64,000 nt of DNA from Ancylobacter rudongensis. GTDB lineage: Bacteria > Pseudomonadota > Alphaproteobacteria > Rhizobiales > Xanthobacteraceae. A program made the translations under genes and the position numbers. The stretch spans positions 558,001 through 622,000 of the forward strand of contig NZ_FMTP01000003.1 in NCBI RefSeq assembly GCF_900100155.1, written 5' to 3'. Below the pieces are notes generated by a model that made no database searches, had not been told where the DNA came from, and worked only from the letters and a program-made list of their open reading frames with translations. Below, piece by piece: positions 23,953 to 31,670 of this stretch (the stretch's first letter is position 1; the number at the start of each line of letters is the position of its first letter).

Positions 23953-25263
23953 TCAGAAGGCGAGGAGATTGTCGCGCAGATGGGCGTGCTCATAGGCCCG
24001 GCGCATCAGCCCACGCTGCTGCAGCGCCGGCACCAGCCCGTCGGTGATGGTGGCGATGGAGCGGCGGCTGACATCGGGCAGCACGATGAGGAAGCCATCG
24101 CCGCCGATCTCTTCCATGATCTCGCCCATCTGCGCCGCCGCGCTGTCGGGGGTGCCGACCACGTCGACGCAGTAGCCGGAGCCGTAATGAGCGACAATGG
24201 CCTCGCGCAGTGTCCGCTTGCCGGCGCGGACCAGAAAGGCCTGCAGGGTGGACTGGGTGCCGTTGGTGGTGAGTTCGCCCACCGGCGCGTCGAGGTCGAA
24301 CTGCGAGAAGTCGATATTGGTCGCCCAGCCGAGCCGGGCGAGGCGGGCGGGAATGCTCTCCGCCGTCTGGATCTTGCGCTGCTCGGCGAACCAGCGGGCC
24401 TGGTCCTCGGTCTCGGCAATGATCGGTGAGAGCAGGAACAGCAATTTGCAGCTGTCGGGATCGCGCCCCATGGCGCTCATCTGGGCGCGCACCTCCGCGC
24501 GGTAGCGCTTCATGTTCTCGACCCCCGAAGGCGCCGCGACGATGGTGTCGGCATGGGCGGCGGCGAAGGCGCGCCCGGTCGCGGAACCGCCGGCCTGGGC
24601 GATGATCGGCCGGCCCTGCGGGCAGGGTCCCGAGTTCAACGGCCCGCGCGAGGCGTAGTACGTGCCGGCATAGTCGATGGTGTGGACCTTTGAGGGATCG
24701 ACCAGCACGCCGTTCTGGCGATCATCGACGATGGCGCCCGGCTCCCAGGAATCCCACAACTGCTTGACGATGTTAGCGTATTCCTCGGCCATGGCGTAGC
24801 GCTCGTCATGGTCGGCCATGCCCTCCAGCCCGAAATTCTGCGCCGCGAGATCGTTGAAGCCTGTCACCAGGTTCCAGCCGGCGCGCCCGCCGGAGATCTG
24901 GTCGAGCGAGCCGATGATGCGGGCGGTGAGGTAGGGATGATAGGCGAAGGTCGAGAGCGTCGGCACGATGCCGAGCCGCTTCGTCGACGCCGCCAGCAGG
25001 GTGGCGACCACGGAGGGCTCCTGGCGCGGCACGCAGATGCCATTGCGCAGGAAGATGTCGCGCGAATTCTGCCAGTTCTCGCCGATGAAGATCGAATCCT
25101 CGATCAGCAGATAGTCGAAACAGGCGCGCTCGATGGCGCGGGCGAGATCGACAAACAGATCCGCGCTCATCCATTCGCGGCCGATATTTCCCGTCCAGGG
25201 TTCGCCCCAGGCCTGGGCGCTGGAGCCCTGAAGGAACCAGGCCATGTGGAAAGGAGATGCCAT
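23953..25263 (-). CDS. Flavin-dependent monooxygenase, NtaA/SnaA/DszA family (copy 1)
   Basis: 436 residues from the ATG at 25263, behind a GAGGGG site. It belongs to the bacterial-luciferase-like (LLM) group that includes nitrilotriacetate, dibenzothiophene-sulfone and pristinamycin monooxygenases: HMAWFLQGSSAQAWG, then LIEDSIFIGE, SGGRAGWNLVTGFNDLAAQNFG, and PQGRPIIAQAGGSATGRAFAA, the FMN-contact loop. These enzymes use FMNH2 from a separate reductase to oxidise C-N or C-S bonds. The protein at 29248 has the same length and is clearly its paralogue. The triple-Rid gene lies upstream on the same strand with 147 bp between them, so it may also have its own promoter. The substrate is unknown. 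Confidence 0.92.
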   Translation of the reverse strand: MASPFHMAWFLQGSSAQAWGEPWTGNIGREWMSADLFVDLARAIERACFDYLLIEDSIFIGENWQNSRDIFLRNGICVPRQEPSVVATLLAASTKRLGIVPTLSTFAYHPYLTARIIGSLDQISGGRAGWNLVTGFNDLAAQNFGLEGMADHDERYAMAEEYANIVKQLWDSWEPGAIVDDRQNGVLVDPSKVHTIDYAGTYYASRGPLNSGPCPQGRPIIAQAGGSATGRAFAAAHADTIVAAPSGVENMKRYRAEVRAQMSAMGRDPDSCKLLFLLSPIIAETEDQARWFAEQRKIQTAESIPARLARLGWATNIDFSQFDLDAPVGELTTNGTQSTLQAFLVRAGKRTLREAIVAHYGSGYCVDVVGTPDSAAAQMGEIMEEIGGDGFLIVLPDVSRRSIATITDGLVPALQQRGLMRRAYEHAHLRDNLLAF

Positions 25264-25349
25264 GATGACCCCTCTGGCGTCGGAACCGGGCCGCTTCCGG
25301 CAGCGAACTGTCGGGCAGGACCCGATGCTGCCAGTTACGCAAGCTCGGA

Positions 25350-25361
25350 ATCCTCTAGGAT
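25350..25361. promoter_or_regulatory. 12-bp palindrome upstream of monooxygenase copy 1
   Basis: ATCCT-CT-AGGAT, 87 bases upstream of the monooxygenase start codon and close to the 17-bp shared motif at 25380-25396. A regulator site is plausible. Confidence 0.4.
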
Positions 25362-25379
25362 AACAGCGGCTTGAAATAT

Positions 25380-25396
25380 CTACCCACAAAGGGTTA
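25380..25396. promoter_or_regulatory. Shared island motif CTACCCAC-N4-GGTTA, site 1
   Basis: Here the spacer is AAAG, so ACCC and GGGT form an inverted repeat. The same 13 fixed bases occur at 26713-26729, in front of the ABC importer and the triple-Rid gene. Both sites lie 100-135 bases from the start codons they could control. Confidence 0.5.
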
Positions 25397-25410
25397 CGGC
25401 GCGGTCCGGT

Positions 25411-26589
25411 TCAGGCGCGGAGCGTGCCGACGCCCTCGATCTCGATCTCCAGCCCGGTTAGTCCGAGGCGGGACAGCGGGATGAGGGTCAGCGCGGGCAG
25501 ACCATTGCTGAAGAACGGGGCGAGGACGTCGAGCACGACGGCGATATCCGCGTCGTCCCCCTCGGTGGCGATGAACACCGTCACCTTGGCGAGGTCGTCA
25601 GGGCCGGCGCCGAAGCCGGCAAGGATGCGGCCAATGCACTCCATCGTGTTGCGCGCCTGCGCGGCGAGATCGCCGGGAAAGACCGCTTCGCCCTGCGGGT
25701 TGGCGGAAATCTGCCCGCCGAGGATCAGCAGCTCATTGATCTTCAGCCCCTGCTCGAACGAGACCGGGATCGGCCAGTCCCAGGTGCCTTCCGGCCAGCT
25801 GGTGGCGCGCGGCGCCGCCGTGCCGTCGGGCGCAACAAGGCCGATCGATTCCTGGCGGATGAGAATGTCGGCGGGATAGGGGCCGGGCACGGGCACGCCG
25901 GTGGCGCCGGGACCCGGCTTGCGGAAGGCATCCGAGCGCACGCGGGCGGCCATCGCCCAGTCCTCGGTGGTGCCGTGGCCGACATAATAGGTGTTGAGCT
26001 TGGCGACGCAGGAAAGATCGGCGCCCAGTTCTTCCAGCGCCTCGCCGATATGGCCGATGGTGGCTTTTGCCTGCCCGACAATGTCGTCCCGGTGCAGCGT
26101 CTGGCCCTGGCCGTCCCGCGACATCTGCGCGCCGACGAAGACGAGATCACCACAGCGTAGCGCGCGGCTGAAGCCGTCCGCATTGGCGGGCGCGGCCGCC
26201 ACCCGCTGACCGTGCCGGACCCCGTCGGGATGCAGCGCGATGGCCTCGATCTGAACCAGTGCCCCGGCGACGAGGGCATGCAGGGGGATGGCGGTGACCA
26301 CCGCCGGCGGCTCGGCCGGGAAAGCCGCCCGCAGACGGGAGAGGATCGTCGTCTCGCGCGTGATCAGCAAACGGTGGTAGAAAATGCCGAGCTTCACCAC
26401 GTCGCCCGGCCCGGCGCCGGCCTCCGCCAGCGCCGCGATGACTTTCGCCGCCGCCTGGTCGATCTGGGCCTCCAGCCCATCGCCCGGATCGCCGAACTGC
26501 GCCGACACGAAGATGAGGTCCTGCGCCCGGTCCTGGGCGCGTGCGCCGAAATCGGCCGGCGAGCGATAGCGGGAGGGGTGAGCGGTCAT
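25411..26589 (-). CDS. Triple-domain Rid (YjgF/YER057c/UK114) protein
   Basis: 392 residues, about three times the ~128 of RidA. Three Rid-like units can be read in series: LIFVSAQFGD...LVQIEAIAL (~25-118), LVFVGAQMSR...ILIRQESIGL (~145-252) and LLILGGQISA...LEIEIEGVGTL (~280-391). RidA is a homotrimer, so this looks like a covalent trimer. The arginine that RidA uses to attack enamine/imine intermediates (FPARS context) is replaced in all three units (PAVVT, GATGV, PALTL), so classical deaminase activity is doubtful. The neighbours are flavin monooxygenases and an amino-acid-type ABC importer. In the rut pathway a Rid protein (RutC) likewise works with an LLM enzyme (RutA). Confidence 0.88.
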   Translation of the reverse strand: MTAHPSRYRSPADFGARAQDRAQDLIFVSAQFGDPGDGLEAQIDQAAAKVIAALAEAGAGPGDVVKLGIFYHRLLITRETTILSRLRAAFPAEPPAVVTAIPLHALVAGALVQIEAIALHPDGVRHGQRVAAAPANADGFSRALRCGDLVFVGAQMSRDGQGQTLHRDDIVGQAKATIGHIGEALEELGADLSCVAKLNTYYVGHGTTEDWAMAARVRSDAFRKPGPGATGVPVPGPYPADILIRQESIGLVAPDGTAAPRATSWPEGTWDWPIPVSFEQGLKINELLILGGQISANPQGEAVFPGDLAAQARNTMECIGRILAGFGAGPDDLAKVTVFIATEGDDADIAVVLDVLAPFFSNGLPALTLIPLSRLGLTGLEIEIEGVGTLRA

Positions 26590-26712
26590 CGGCGGAACCT
26601 CGGCACAGGGCGGGGTGCCGCACGCAGCAATGCGCGTGCCAGAGCGTCTCGTCGTCGCCGGGATTTCCGCCGGCCGGCCACAGCGCCGGAACCCGTCGGC
26701 ACAGGGCCGCGA

Positions 26713-26729
26713 CTACCCACCTTTGGTTA
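26713..26729. promoter_or_regulatory. Shared island motif CTACCCAC-N4-GGTTA, site 2
   Basis: Spacer CTTT. It lies between the divergent triple-Rid gene (start 26589) and the ABC binding-protein gene (start 26829), and could serve both. It is identical in its 13 fixed positions to the site at 25380-25396. Confidence 0.5.
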
Positions 26730-26828
26730 TTGTTCGGCTCTCCCCGCGCGATTGAACTGGAGGGCAGATTCCGCACGCTGGCGCTGTCCGCCGGAAGGTG
26801 CGGCCCCACTCAGGCAGGGAAGCGCATC

Positions 26829-27686
26829 ATGAAAATGGCGATGAAACTGACGGCGCTGGCAACCTTGGCGATGCTCTCGGCCGTGTCCGGTGCCCGGGCC
26901 GATTGCCTGGCCGACATCAAGAAGGCCGGGGTCATTACCGCCGGCAATGGCCTGCTGGGGACCAAGCCCTTCGTCTGGAAGAACGAGGATGGCACCTATG
27001 GCGGGATGGAATGGGAGATCTTCCAGGAGATCGGCAAGCGCATCGGCGTGCCCAAGCAGGACTATGTCGTCACCGAGTGGACCTCGCTGATCCCCGGCCT
27101 GAAGGTCGGGCGCTGGGACATCATCCTGTCGGGCATGGCGGTGACGCAGGAGCGCATGCAGGGCGCCGGCATCTCCTTCTCCAACCCTTATTTCCTGCTC
27201 TATGACTATGTCATCGTCACCAAGGATTCGCCGATCAAGACCTTCGACGATCTGAAGGGCAAGACCCTGGCGTCGACGCTCGGCACGCTGGACTCGCTGA
27301 ACGCCCACGTCCTCGTCGACGCCGGAAAGGCCGGAAAGGTGCTGGACTTCAACGATTTCGGCGCTCCGTTCTCGGCCTTGCGCAACGGCCAGGCCGATGC
27401 CGTTGTCATGGATCAGGCCACGCTTCTGGCGCAGCAGGAGCAGCTCGGGGACCTCAGGGCGCTCGGCGATCCGATCTACTACACCTCCAAGCCGGAATGG
27501 GCCGAGGCGGAGGCCAAGGCCCCCTACATCCTCGGTGGCACGGCCGTGGGCGTGCGCAAGGAATGCCCGGAACTGCTCGCCGCGATCAACGAGGCGCTCG
27601 CCTCGATGGAAGCAGATGGCACCCGCAAGGCCATCCTCTCCAAATACGGCGTCTGGGCCGCCCATCAGGAGAAGACGATGAAATAA
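26829..27686 (+). CDS. Amino-acid-type ABC transporter binding protein (family 3)
   Basis: 285 residues from the ATG at 26829. The signal peptide is MKMAMKLTALATLAMLSAVSGARA. The mature part shows the family-3 pattern: ADIKKAGVITAGNGL, YGGMEWEIFQEIGKRIG, WTSLIPGLKVGRWDIILSGMAVTQERM, and FDDLKGKTLASTLGT. It binds an amino acid or similar small polar compound in the periplasm. The permease follows after 19 bp, then the ATPase, then a monooxygenase, so the imported compound is probably a substrate of that enzyme. Only one permease gene is present, implying a homodimeric channel. Confidence 0.93.
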   Translation: MKMAMKLTALATLAMLSAVSGARADCLADIKKAGVITAGNGLLGTKPFVWKNEDGTYGGMEWEIFQEIGKRIGVPKQDYVVTEWTSLIPGLKVGRWDIILSGMAVTQERMQGAGISFSNPYFLLYDYVIVTKDSPIKTFDDLKGKTLASTLGTLDSLNAHVLVDAGKAGKVLDFNDFGAPFSALRNGQADAVVMDQATLLAQQEQLGDLRALGDPIYYTSKPEWAEAEAKAPYILGGTAVGVRKECPELLAAINEALASMEADGTRKAILSKYGVWAAHQEKTMK

Positions 27687-27705
27687 CCGGCGCGGAGACG
27701 GCGCG

Positions 27706-28422
27706 ATGTACGAGTTCTTCTTCGTCCTGATCCCCCGGCATTTCCCGTTTCTGCTCGAAGGCGCTCTTGTCACCCTCGAACTGTCCTTCCTAAGCATGGC
27801 CTTCGGGCTCGTGCTGGGGCTGGCGACGGCGCTGGGGCGGCTGAGCGGGAAGCGCTGGCTCGACTGGCCATTGATGACCTATGTCGAGATCTGGCGGGAT
27901 GTGCCGCTGATCGTCCAGCTCATGGTGATCTATTTCACCCTGCCGACGATCGGCATCACCCTGTCGGGTTTCTGGGCGGGAGTTCTCGGCCTCAGCCTCA
28001 ATCTCGGGGCCTATCTGTCCGAAGTGTTTCGCGCCGCCATCCTGTCGATCGACCCCGGCCAGCGGGCGGCGGGCATGTCGATCGGCATGTCGAAACCGAT
28101 GATCTACCGGCGGATCATCTTTCCCCAGGCCTTCCGCATCGCGATCCCGACCATTGGCGGATACTTCATCGCGCTGTTAAAGGACTCGTCCCTCGTCTCC
28201 TTTATATCGGTCAATGAACTGCTCCGAAACGGCAACATCATTATCTCCAATACGTTCCGTAATATGGAGGTGTATATGATGGTGGCGATCATCTACTTCA
28301 TTCTCAGCTTCGTGGCGTCGCGCCTCATCCGTCATCTGGAACATCAGCTGACGCCGAAATATCTGCGCCGGCAGGGGCGCAAGGCCAAGGCGCTGGCGCC
28401 TGACATCGCGGTGCTGCCATGA
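27706..28422 (+). CDS. Amino-acid-type ABC transporter permease (HisM/GlnP family)
   Basis: 238 residues with about five membrane helices. The N-terminal VTLELSFLSMAFGLVLGLATALGRLSG and the EAA loop (EVFRAAILSIDPGQRAAGMSIGMSKPMIYRRIIFPQAFRIAIP) mark the HisM/GlnP family, and the loop is the docking site for the ATPase. It ends with an ATGA overlap into the ATPase gene, so the two are translationally coupled. It acts in the inner membrane with the binding protein upstream. The C-terminal tail (LRRQGRKAKALAPDIAVLP) is cytoplasmic and not conserved in the family. Confidence 0.93.
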   Translation: MYEFFFVLIPRHFPFLLEGALVTLELSFLSMAFGLVLGLATALGRLSGKRWLDWPLMTYVEIWRDVPLIVQLMVIYFTLPTIGITLSGFWAGVLGLSLNLGAYLSEVFRAAILSIDPGQRAAGMSIGMSKPMIYRRIIFPQAFRIAIPTIGGYFIALLKDSSLVSFISVNELLRNGNIIISNTFRNMEVYMMVAIIYFILSFVASRLIRHLEHQLTPKYLRRQGRKAKALAPDIAVLP

Positions 28423-29186
28423 GCGAGGCACCGCTGCTCAGTGTGCGCGGGCTGCACAAATCCTTCGGTGCCCTGCATGTGCTCAAGGGCGTCGACCTTG
28501 CCGTGCGTTCGGGCGAGGTGGCCTTCCTGATCGGCCCCAGCGGTGGCGGCAAGTCGACGCTGATCCGCTGCATCAACTTTCTGGAAACGCCGAGTTCCGG
28601 CGAAATCACCTTCGATGGACGCCCTCTCTGCCATGAGGACGGGCGCATCTTCCATCTCGCGCCGGAGCGTGTGCTGCGTGCCGCGCGCAGCGAAATGCCG
28701 ATGGTGTTCCAGCATTTCAACCTGTTCAGCCATCGCACCGTGCTGGAGAACGTCATCGAAGGTCCGATCATGGTGAAGCGGCGCCCGCGCGCCGAGGCCA
28801 TCGCCGACGCCGAGCGGCTGCTGCGCGAGGTGGGGCTGCACGACAAGTCTGATTTCTATCCCGACCAGCTCTCGGGCGGGCAGAAGCAACGCGTGGCCAT
28901 CGCCCGCGCGCTCGCCATGCGGCCCAAGCTGATTCTGTTCGACGAGCCGACCTCGGCGCTCGACCCCGAACTGGTGGCGGGCATTCTCGACACCATCCGC
29001 GCCCTGGCCGATCGCGGCATGACGCTGGTGGTGGTCAGCCACGAAATGGCCTTCGCCCGCAAGCTGGCCGATGTCGTCCATTTCATCGCCGACGGCACGA
29101 TCATGGAATCCGGCCCGCCGGACCGCATTTTCGACAACCCGCAGAACCCGCGTCTCAGCGGGTTCATTCGCTCGATCCTGCATTGA
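28419..29186 (+). CDS. Amino-acid-type ABC transporter ATPase (GlnQ/HisP family)
   Basis: 255 residues. Walker A is GPSGGGKST, where most relatives have GPSGSGKST. The Q-loop is MVFQHFNLFSHRTVLENV, the signature LSGGQKQRVAIARAL, Walker B LILFDEPTSALDPE, and the switch His is in VVSHEMAFA. An insertion (CHEDGRIFHLAPERVLRAARSEM) before the Q-loop is usual for the HisP branch. It overlaps the permease gene by 4 bases and is followed by an intercistronic hairpin (29189-29217) before the second monooxygenase. It powers uptake of the ligand captured by the family-3 binding protein. Confidence 0.95.
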   Translation: MSEAPLLSVRGLHKSFGALHVLKGVDLAVRSGEVAFLIGPSGGGKSTLIRCINFLETPSSGEITFDGRPLCHEDGRIFHLAPERVLRAARSEMPMVFQHFNLFSHRTVLENVIEGPIMVKRRPRAEAIADAERLLREVGLHDKSDFYPDQLSGGQKQRVAIARALAMRPKLILFDEPTSALDPELVAGILDTIRALADRGMTLVVVSHEMAFARKLADVVHFIADGTIMESGPPDRIFDNPQNPRLSGFIRSILH

Positions 29187-29188
29187 GA

Positions 29189-29217
29189 GGCCCGGCCGGC
29201 GCGCGCGCCGCCGGGCC
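29189..29217 (+). promoter_or_regulatory. Hairpin between the ABC ATPase and monooxygenase copy 2
   Basis: GGCCCGGC pairs with GCCGGGCC around a GC-rich loop that can itself pair. It directly follows the ATPase stop and has no T-tract, so it is more likely a processing or attenuation element than a full terminator. Confidence 0.4.
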
Positions 29218-29247
29218 CCGCCGCGCCGCCTATCCGGGGACAAGACG

Positions 29248-30558
29248 ATGCCACACCCTTTCCATCTCGGCCTCTTTCTCCAGGGCTCCAGCGTCCAGGC
29301 CTGGGGCCAGCCCTGGACCGGGCGCATCGCCGAGACCTGGATGAAGCCGGAATTTTTCCTCGACGCGGCGCGGTCGCTGGAGCGGGCCTGCTTCGACTAC
29401 ATCCTGCTGGAGGACAGTTCCTATATCGGCGAGAGCTTTGCCGGCTCGCGCGCCATCTATCTCCACAATGGCATCTCCGTGCCCCGGCAGGACCCTTCCG
29501 TGGTGGCGAGCCTTATGGCCGGGGCGACCCGCCATATCGGCATCGTGCCGACGCTGGCGACCTTCGCCTATCCGCCCTTCCTGCTCGCCCGTCTGGTGGC
29601 GACGCTGGACCAGGTGTCGGGCGGGCGGGCGGGCTGGAACATGGTGACGGGCAGTTCGGATTTCGCCGCGCGCAATTTCGGGCTCGAGAAGCTCACCGAG
29701 CACGATCTGCGCTACGACATGGCGGACGAGTATATCGATCTGGTCGACCGGCTGTGGAAGTCCTGGCACCCGGATGCGCTGGTTGCGGATGCCGAGAGCG
29801 GCATGCTGGTCGACCATGAGCGGGTGCATCAGATCGACTTCAAGGGCAAATATTACAGCTCGCGCGGTCCGCTCAATTGCGGTCCGGCCCCCCAGGGCCG
29901 CCCGGTCATCGCCCAGGCCGGCGGCTCGCCGCGCGGGCGGGAATTTGCCTCCCGCCACGCCGACACCATCGTCGCCAGCGTGGTCGGCGCCCCGGCGATG
30001 CGCGCCTATCGCGACGATGTGCGCGCCCGCATGGTCGGCCATGGCCGCGACCCGGACAGCTGCAAGGTGATGTTCCTGGTCACGCCGATCCTCGCCGCCA
30101 GCATGGCGGATGCCCGCGCCATCCAGGCCGAGCGCCGGGCCGCCGAGGCCCGGCAGACCGACCTCAAGATGGCCTTCCTCGGCAAGATCACCAATATCGA
30201 CTTCACCAAGCTGGATCTCGACGCGCCGATCGGCGACCTCACCACCAATGGCCATCAGCAGCTGCTCGACGATTTCAAGAAGGCCGCCGGCAACAAGACG
30301 CTGCGCCAGGCCATCGTTTCCTTCAACCATGACGGCGACGGCGTCGAACTGCTCGGCTCGCCCGACGATGTCGCCGCGCAGATGGGCGAGGTGATGCAGG
30401 AAGTGGGGGGCGACGGCTTCCTGTTCTCGCTGCCCAATCTTCATCGCCGCACCCTCGCCGAGATCGAGGACGGGCTCGCCCCGGCGCTGCAGAAGCGCGG
30501 CCTGATGCGCAAGGCCTATGCGCATGAGCATTTCCGGGACAATCTGCTCGAATTCTGA
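29248..30558 (+). CDS. Flavin-dependent monooxygenase, NtaA/SnaA/DszA family (copy 2)
   Basis: 436 residues from the ATG at 29248, behind GGGGACAAG. It is the same size as the enzyme at 23953-25263 and similar along its whole length: LGLFLQGSSVQAWGQPWTG, SGGRAGWNMVTGSSDFAARNFG, PQGRPVIAQAGGSPRGREFAS, and the terminus RDNLLEF against RDNLLAF. It should be an FMNH2-using two-component monooxygenase acting on a C-N or C-S bond. It is the last gene of the ABC importer operon, so import and oxidation are linked. No flavin reductase gene is seen in the island, so one encoded elsewhere must supply FMNH2. Confidence 0.93.
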   Translation: MPHPFHLGLFLQGSSVQAWGQPWTGRIAETWMKPEFFLDAARSLERACFDYILLEDSSYIGESFAGSRAIYLHNGISVPRQDPSVVASLMAGATRHIGIVPTLATFAYPPFLLARLVATLDQVSGGRAGWNMVTGSSDFAARNFGLEKLTEHDLRYDMADEYIDLVDRLWKSWHPDALVADAESGMLVDHERVHQIDFKGKYYSSRGPLNCGPAPQGRPVIAQAGGSPRGREFASRHADTIVASVVGAPAMRAYRDDVRARMVGHGRDPDSCKVMFLVTPILAASMADARAIQAERRAAEARQTDLKMAFLGKITNIDFTKLDLDAPIGDLTTNGHQQLLDDFKKAAGNKTLRQAIVSFNHDGDGVELLGSPDDVAAQMGEVMQEVGGDGFLFSLPNLHRRTLAEIEDGLAPALQKRGLMRKAYAHEHFRDNLLEF

Positions 30559-30733
30559 ACGCTGCCTTCGCCTTTATCAGCGACAGCGCCGCCGGACGCT
30601 GCCGCCTTGGGCCGGGGGGCTGCGTCCAGGCACATCGAGCTACCGCCAGGGGCTGACGGCGCGCGCGCCGAGCGGCGAATCATGGATGGCCCTGTTCTTG
30701 CGTCGACATCCCGCCACAGCCGGGAGGAATTCG

Positions 30734-31621
30734 ATGCTCACCGATGCCGGACAGCCGAGCGTTGCAAGTGCTATCGATCGCGCTCAAAGCGCCAATCTGG
30801 CGATGTCGTCCCGCTCGTTCAGCAGCATTGTCGACCAGCTGGGCACGGACGAGTTCCATCGCACGCTAAGAGCCGCGCTCTACGAACTCACCGGGTTCAA
30901 CAGCTGCCTCATCCTGTCCTTCTCCGCCTCCGCCCCGCCTATCGTGCTGGAGCATTGCTCGACCATCCAGCCCGACAGGTTCCGGCACTGCTACATGACG
31001 CAGGCCTATCGGCTGGACCCGTTCTACACCGCCGCCGTGCAGGGCATGACGATCGGCGTCAGCCGCTGCAAGGAGATCTTCGACTATGACTTCGCCAGCA
31101 GCGCCTACCACAACACCTACTACAAGGATGTGCCGCTGGTCGACGAGATTGGCATCCTCTGTCCCGTAAGCGCTTTGCAGACCATCCATATCTCGCTCGG
31201 CCGCTGCACCGGCGCGCCGCACTTCGACCCGTCGGTGCTCGACAACCTCAACGCCGCCGAGCCGTTGCTGGCATCGCTGGTGCGCAAGCATGCGCTGCTG
31301 CGGCCCGACCTCTGTCCGCGTGCCGCGCCGCTGCCGGCTGACAAGGGCGAGGAGTTCGACGCCGCCTGGCTGCGGCGCGTCAACGCCACCCGCCGCGAGA
31401 TGGAAGTCGCCCTGCTGGTGCTGCGCGGCCATACCAATGCGTCCATCGCCTGCGTGCTCGGCATTTCCGAGGACACGGTGAAGGTCCATCGCAAGCGGCT
31501 CTATGTGAAGCTCAACATCTCCTCGCAGGCGGAGCTGTTCATGAAATACATGAACAGCCGGCCGTCCGAGGAACCGGGCGCGTCAATCGGCACCGTGCAC
31601 CGCAGCGGCCGGGGGCATTAG
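30734..31621 (+). CDS. LuxR-family transcriptional regulator
   Basis: 295 residues from the ATG at 30734, chosen because GGGAGG lies just upstream. The open frame reaches further back but overlaps the monooxygenase gene. The C-terminal ~65 residues are a LuxR/FixJ helix-turn-helix (TRREMEVALLVLRGHTNASIACVLGISEDTVKVHRKRLYVKL). The N-terminal ~200 residues contain an unassigned sensor region (DEFHRTLRAALYELTGFNSCLIL, then YRLDPFYTAAVQGM) with a PAS/autoinducer-like feel but no clear signature. It lies between two monooxygenase genes in the same direction and is the obvious local regulator. It has no receiver domain, so it probably senses a small molecule directly. Confidence 0.88.
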   Translation: MLTDAGQPSVASAIDRAQSANLAMSSRSFSSIVDQLGTDEFHRTLRAALYELTGFNSCLILSFSASAPPIVLEHCSTIQPDRFRHCYMTQAYRLDPFYTAAVQGMTIGVSRCKEIFDYDFASSAYHNTYYKDVPLVDEIGILCPVSALQTIHISLGRCTGAPHFDPSVLDNLNAAEPLLASLVRKHALLRPDLCPRAAPLPADKGEEFDAAWLRRVNATRREMEVALLVLRGHTNASIACVLGISEDTVKVHRKRLYVKLNISSQAELFMKYMNSRPSEEPGASIGTVHRSGRGH

Positions 31622-31670
31622 CCCTCCAATTCCAGCGTTCAGTCTCTCCAAATCGGGCCGGCGAAAGCAG

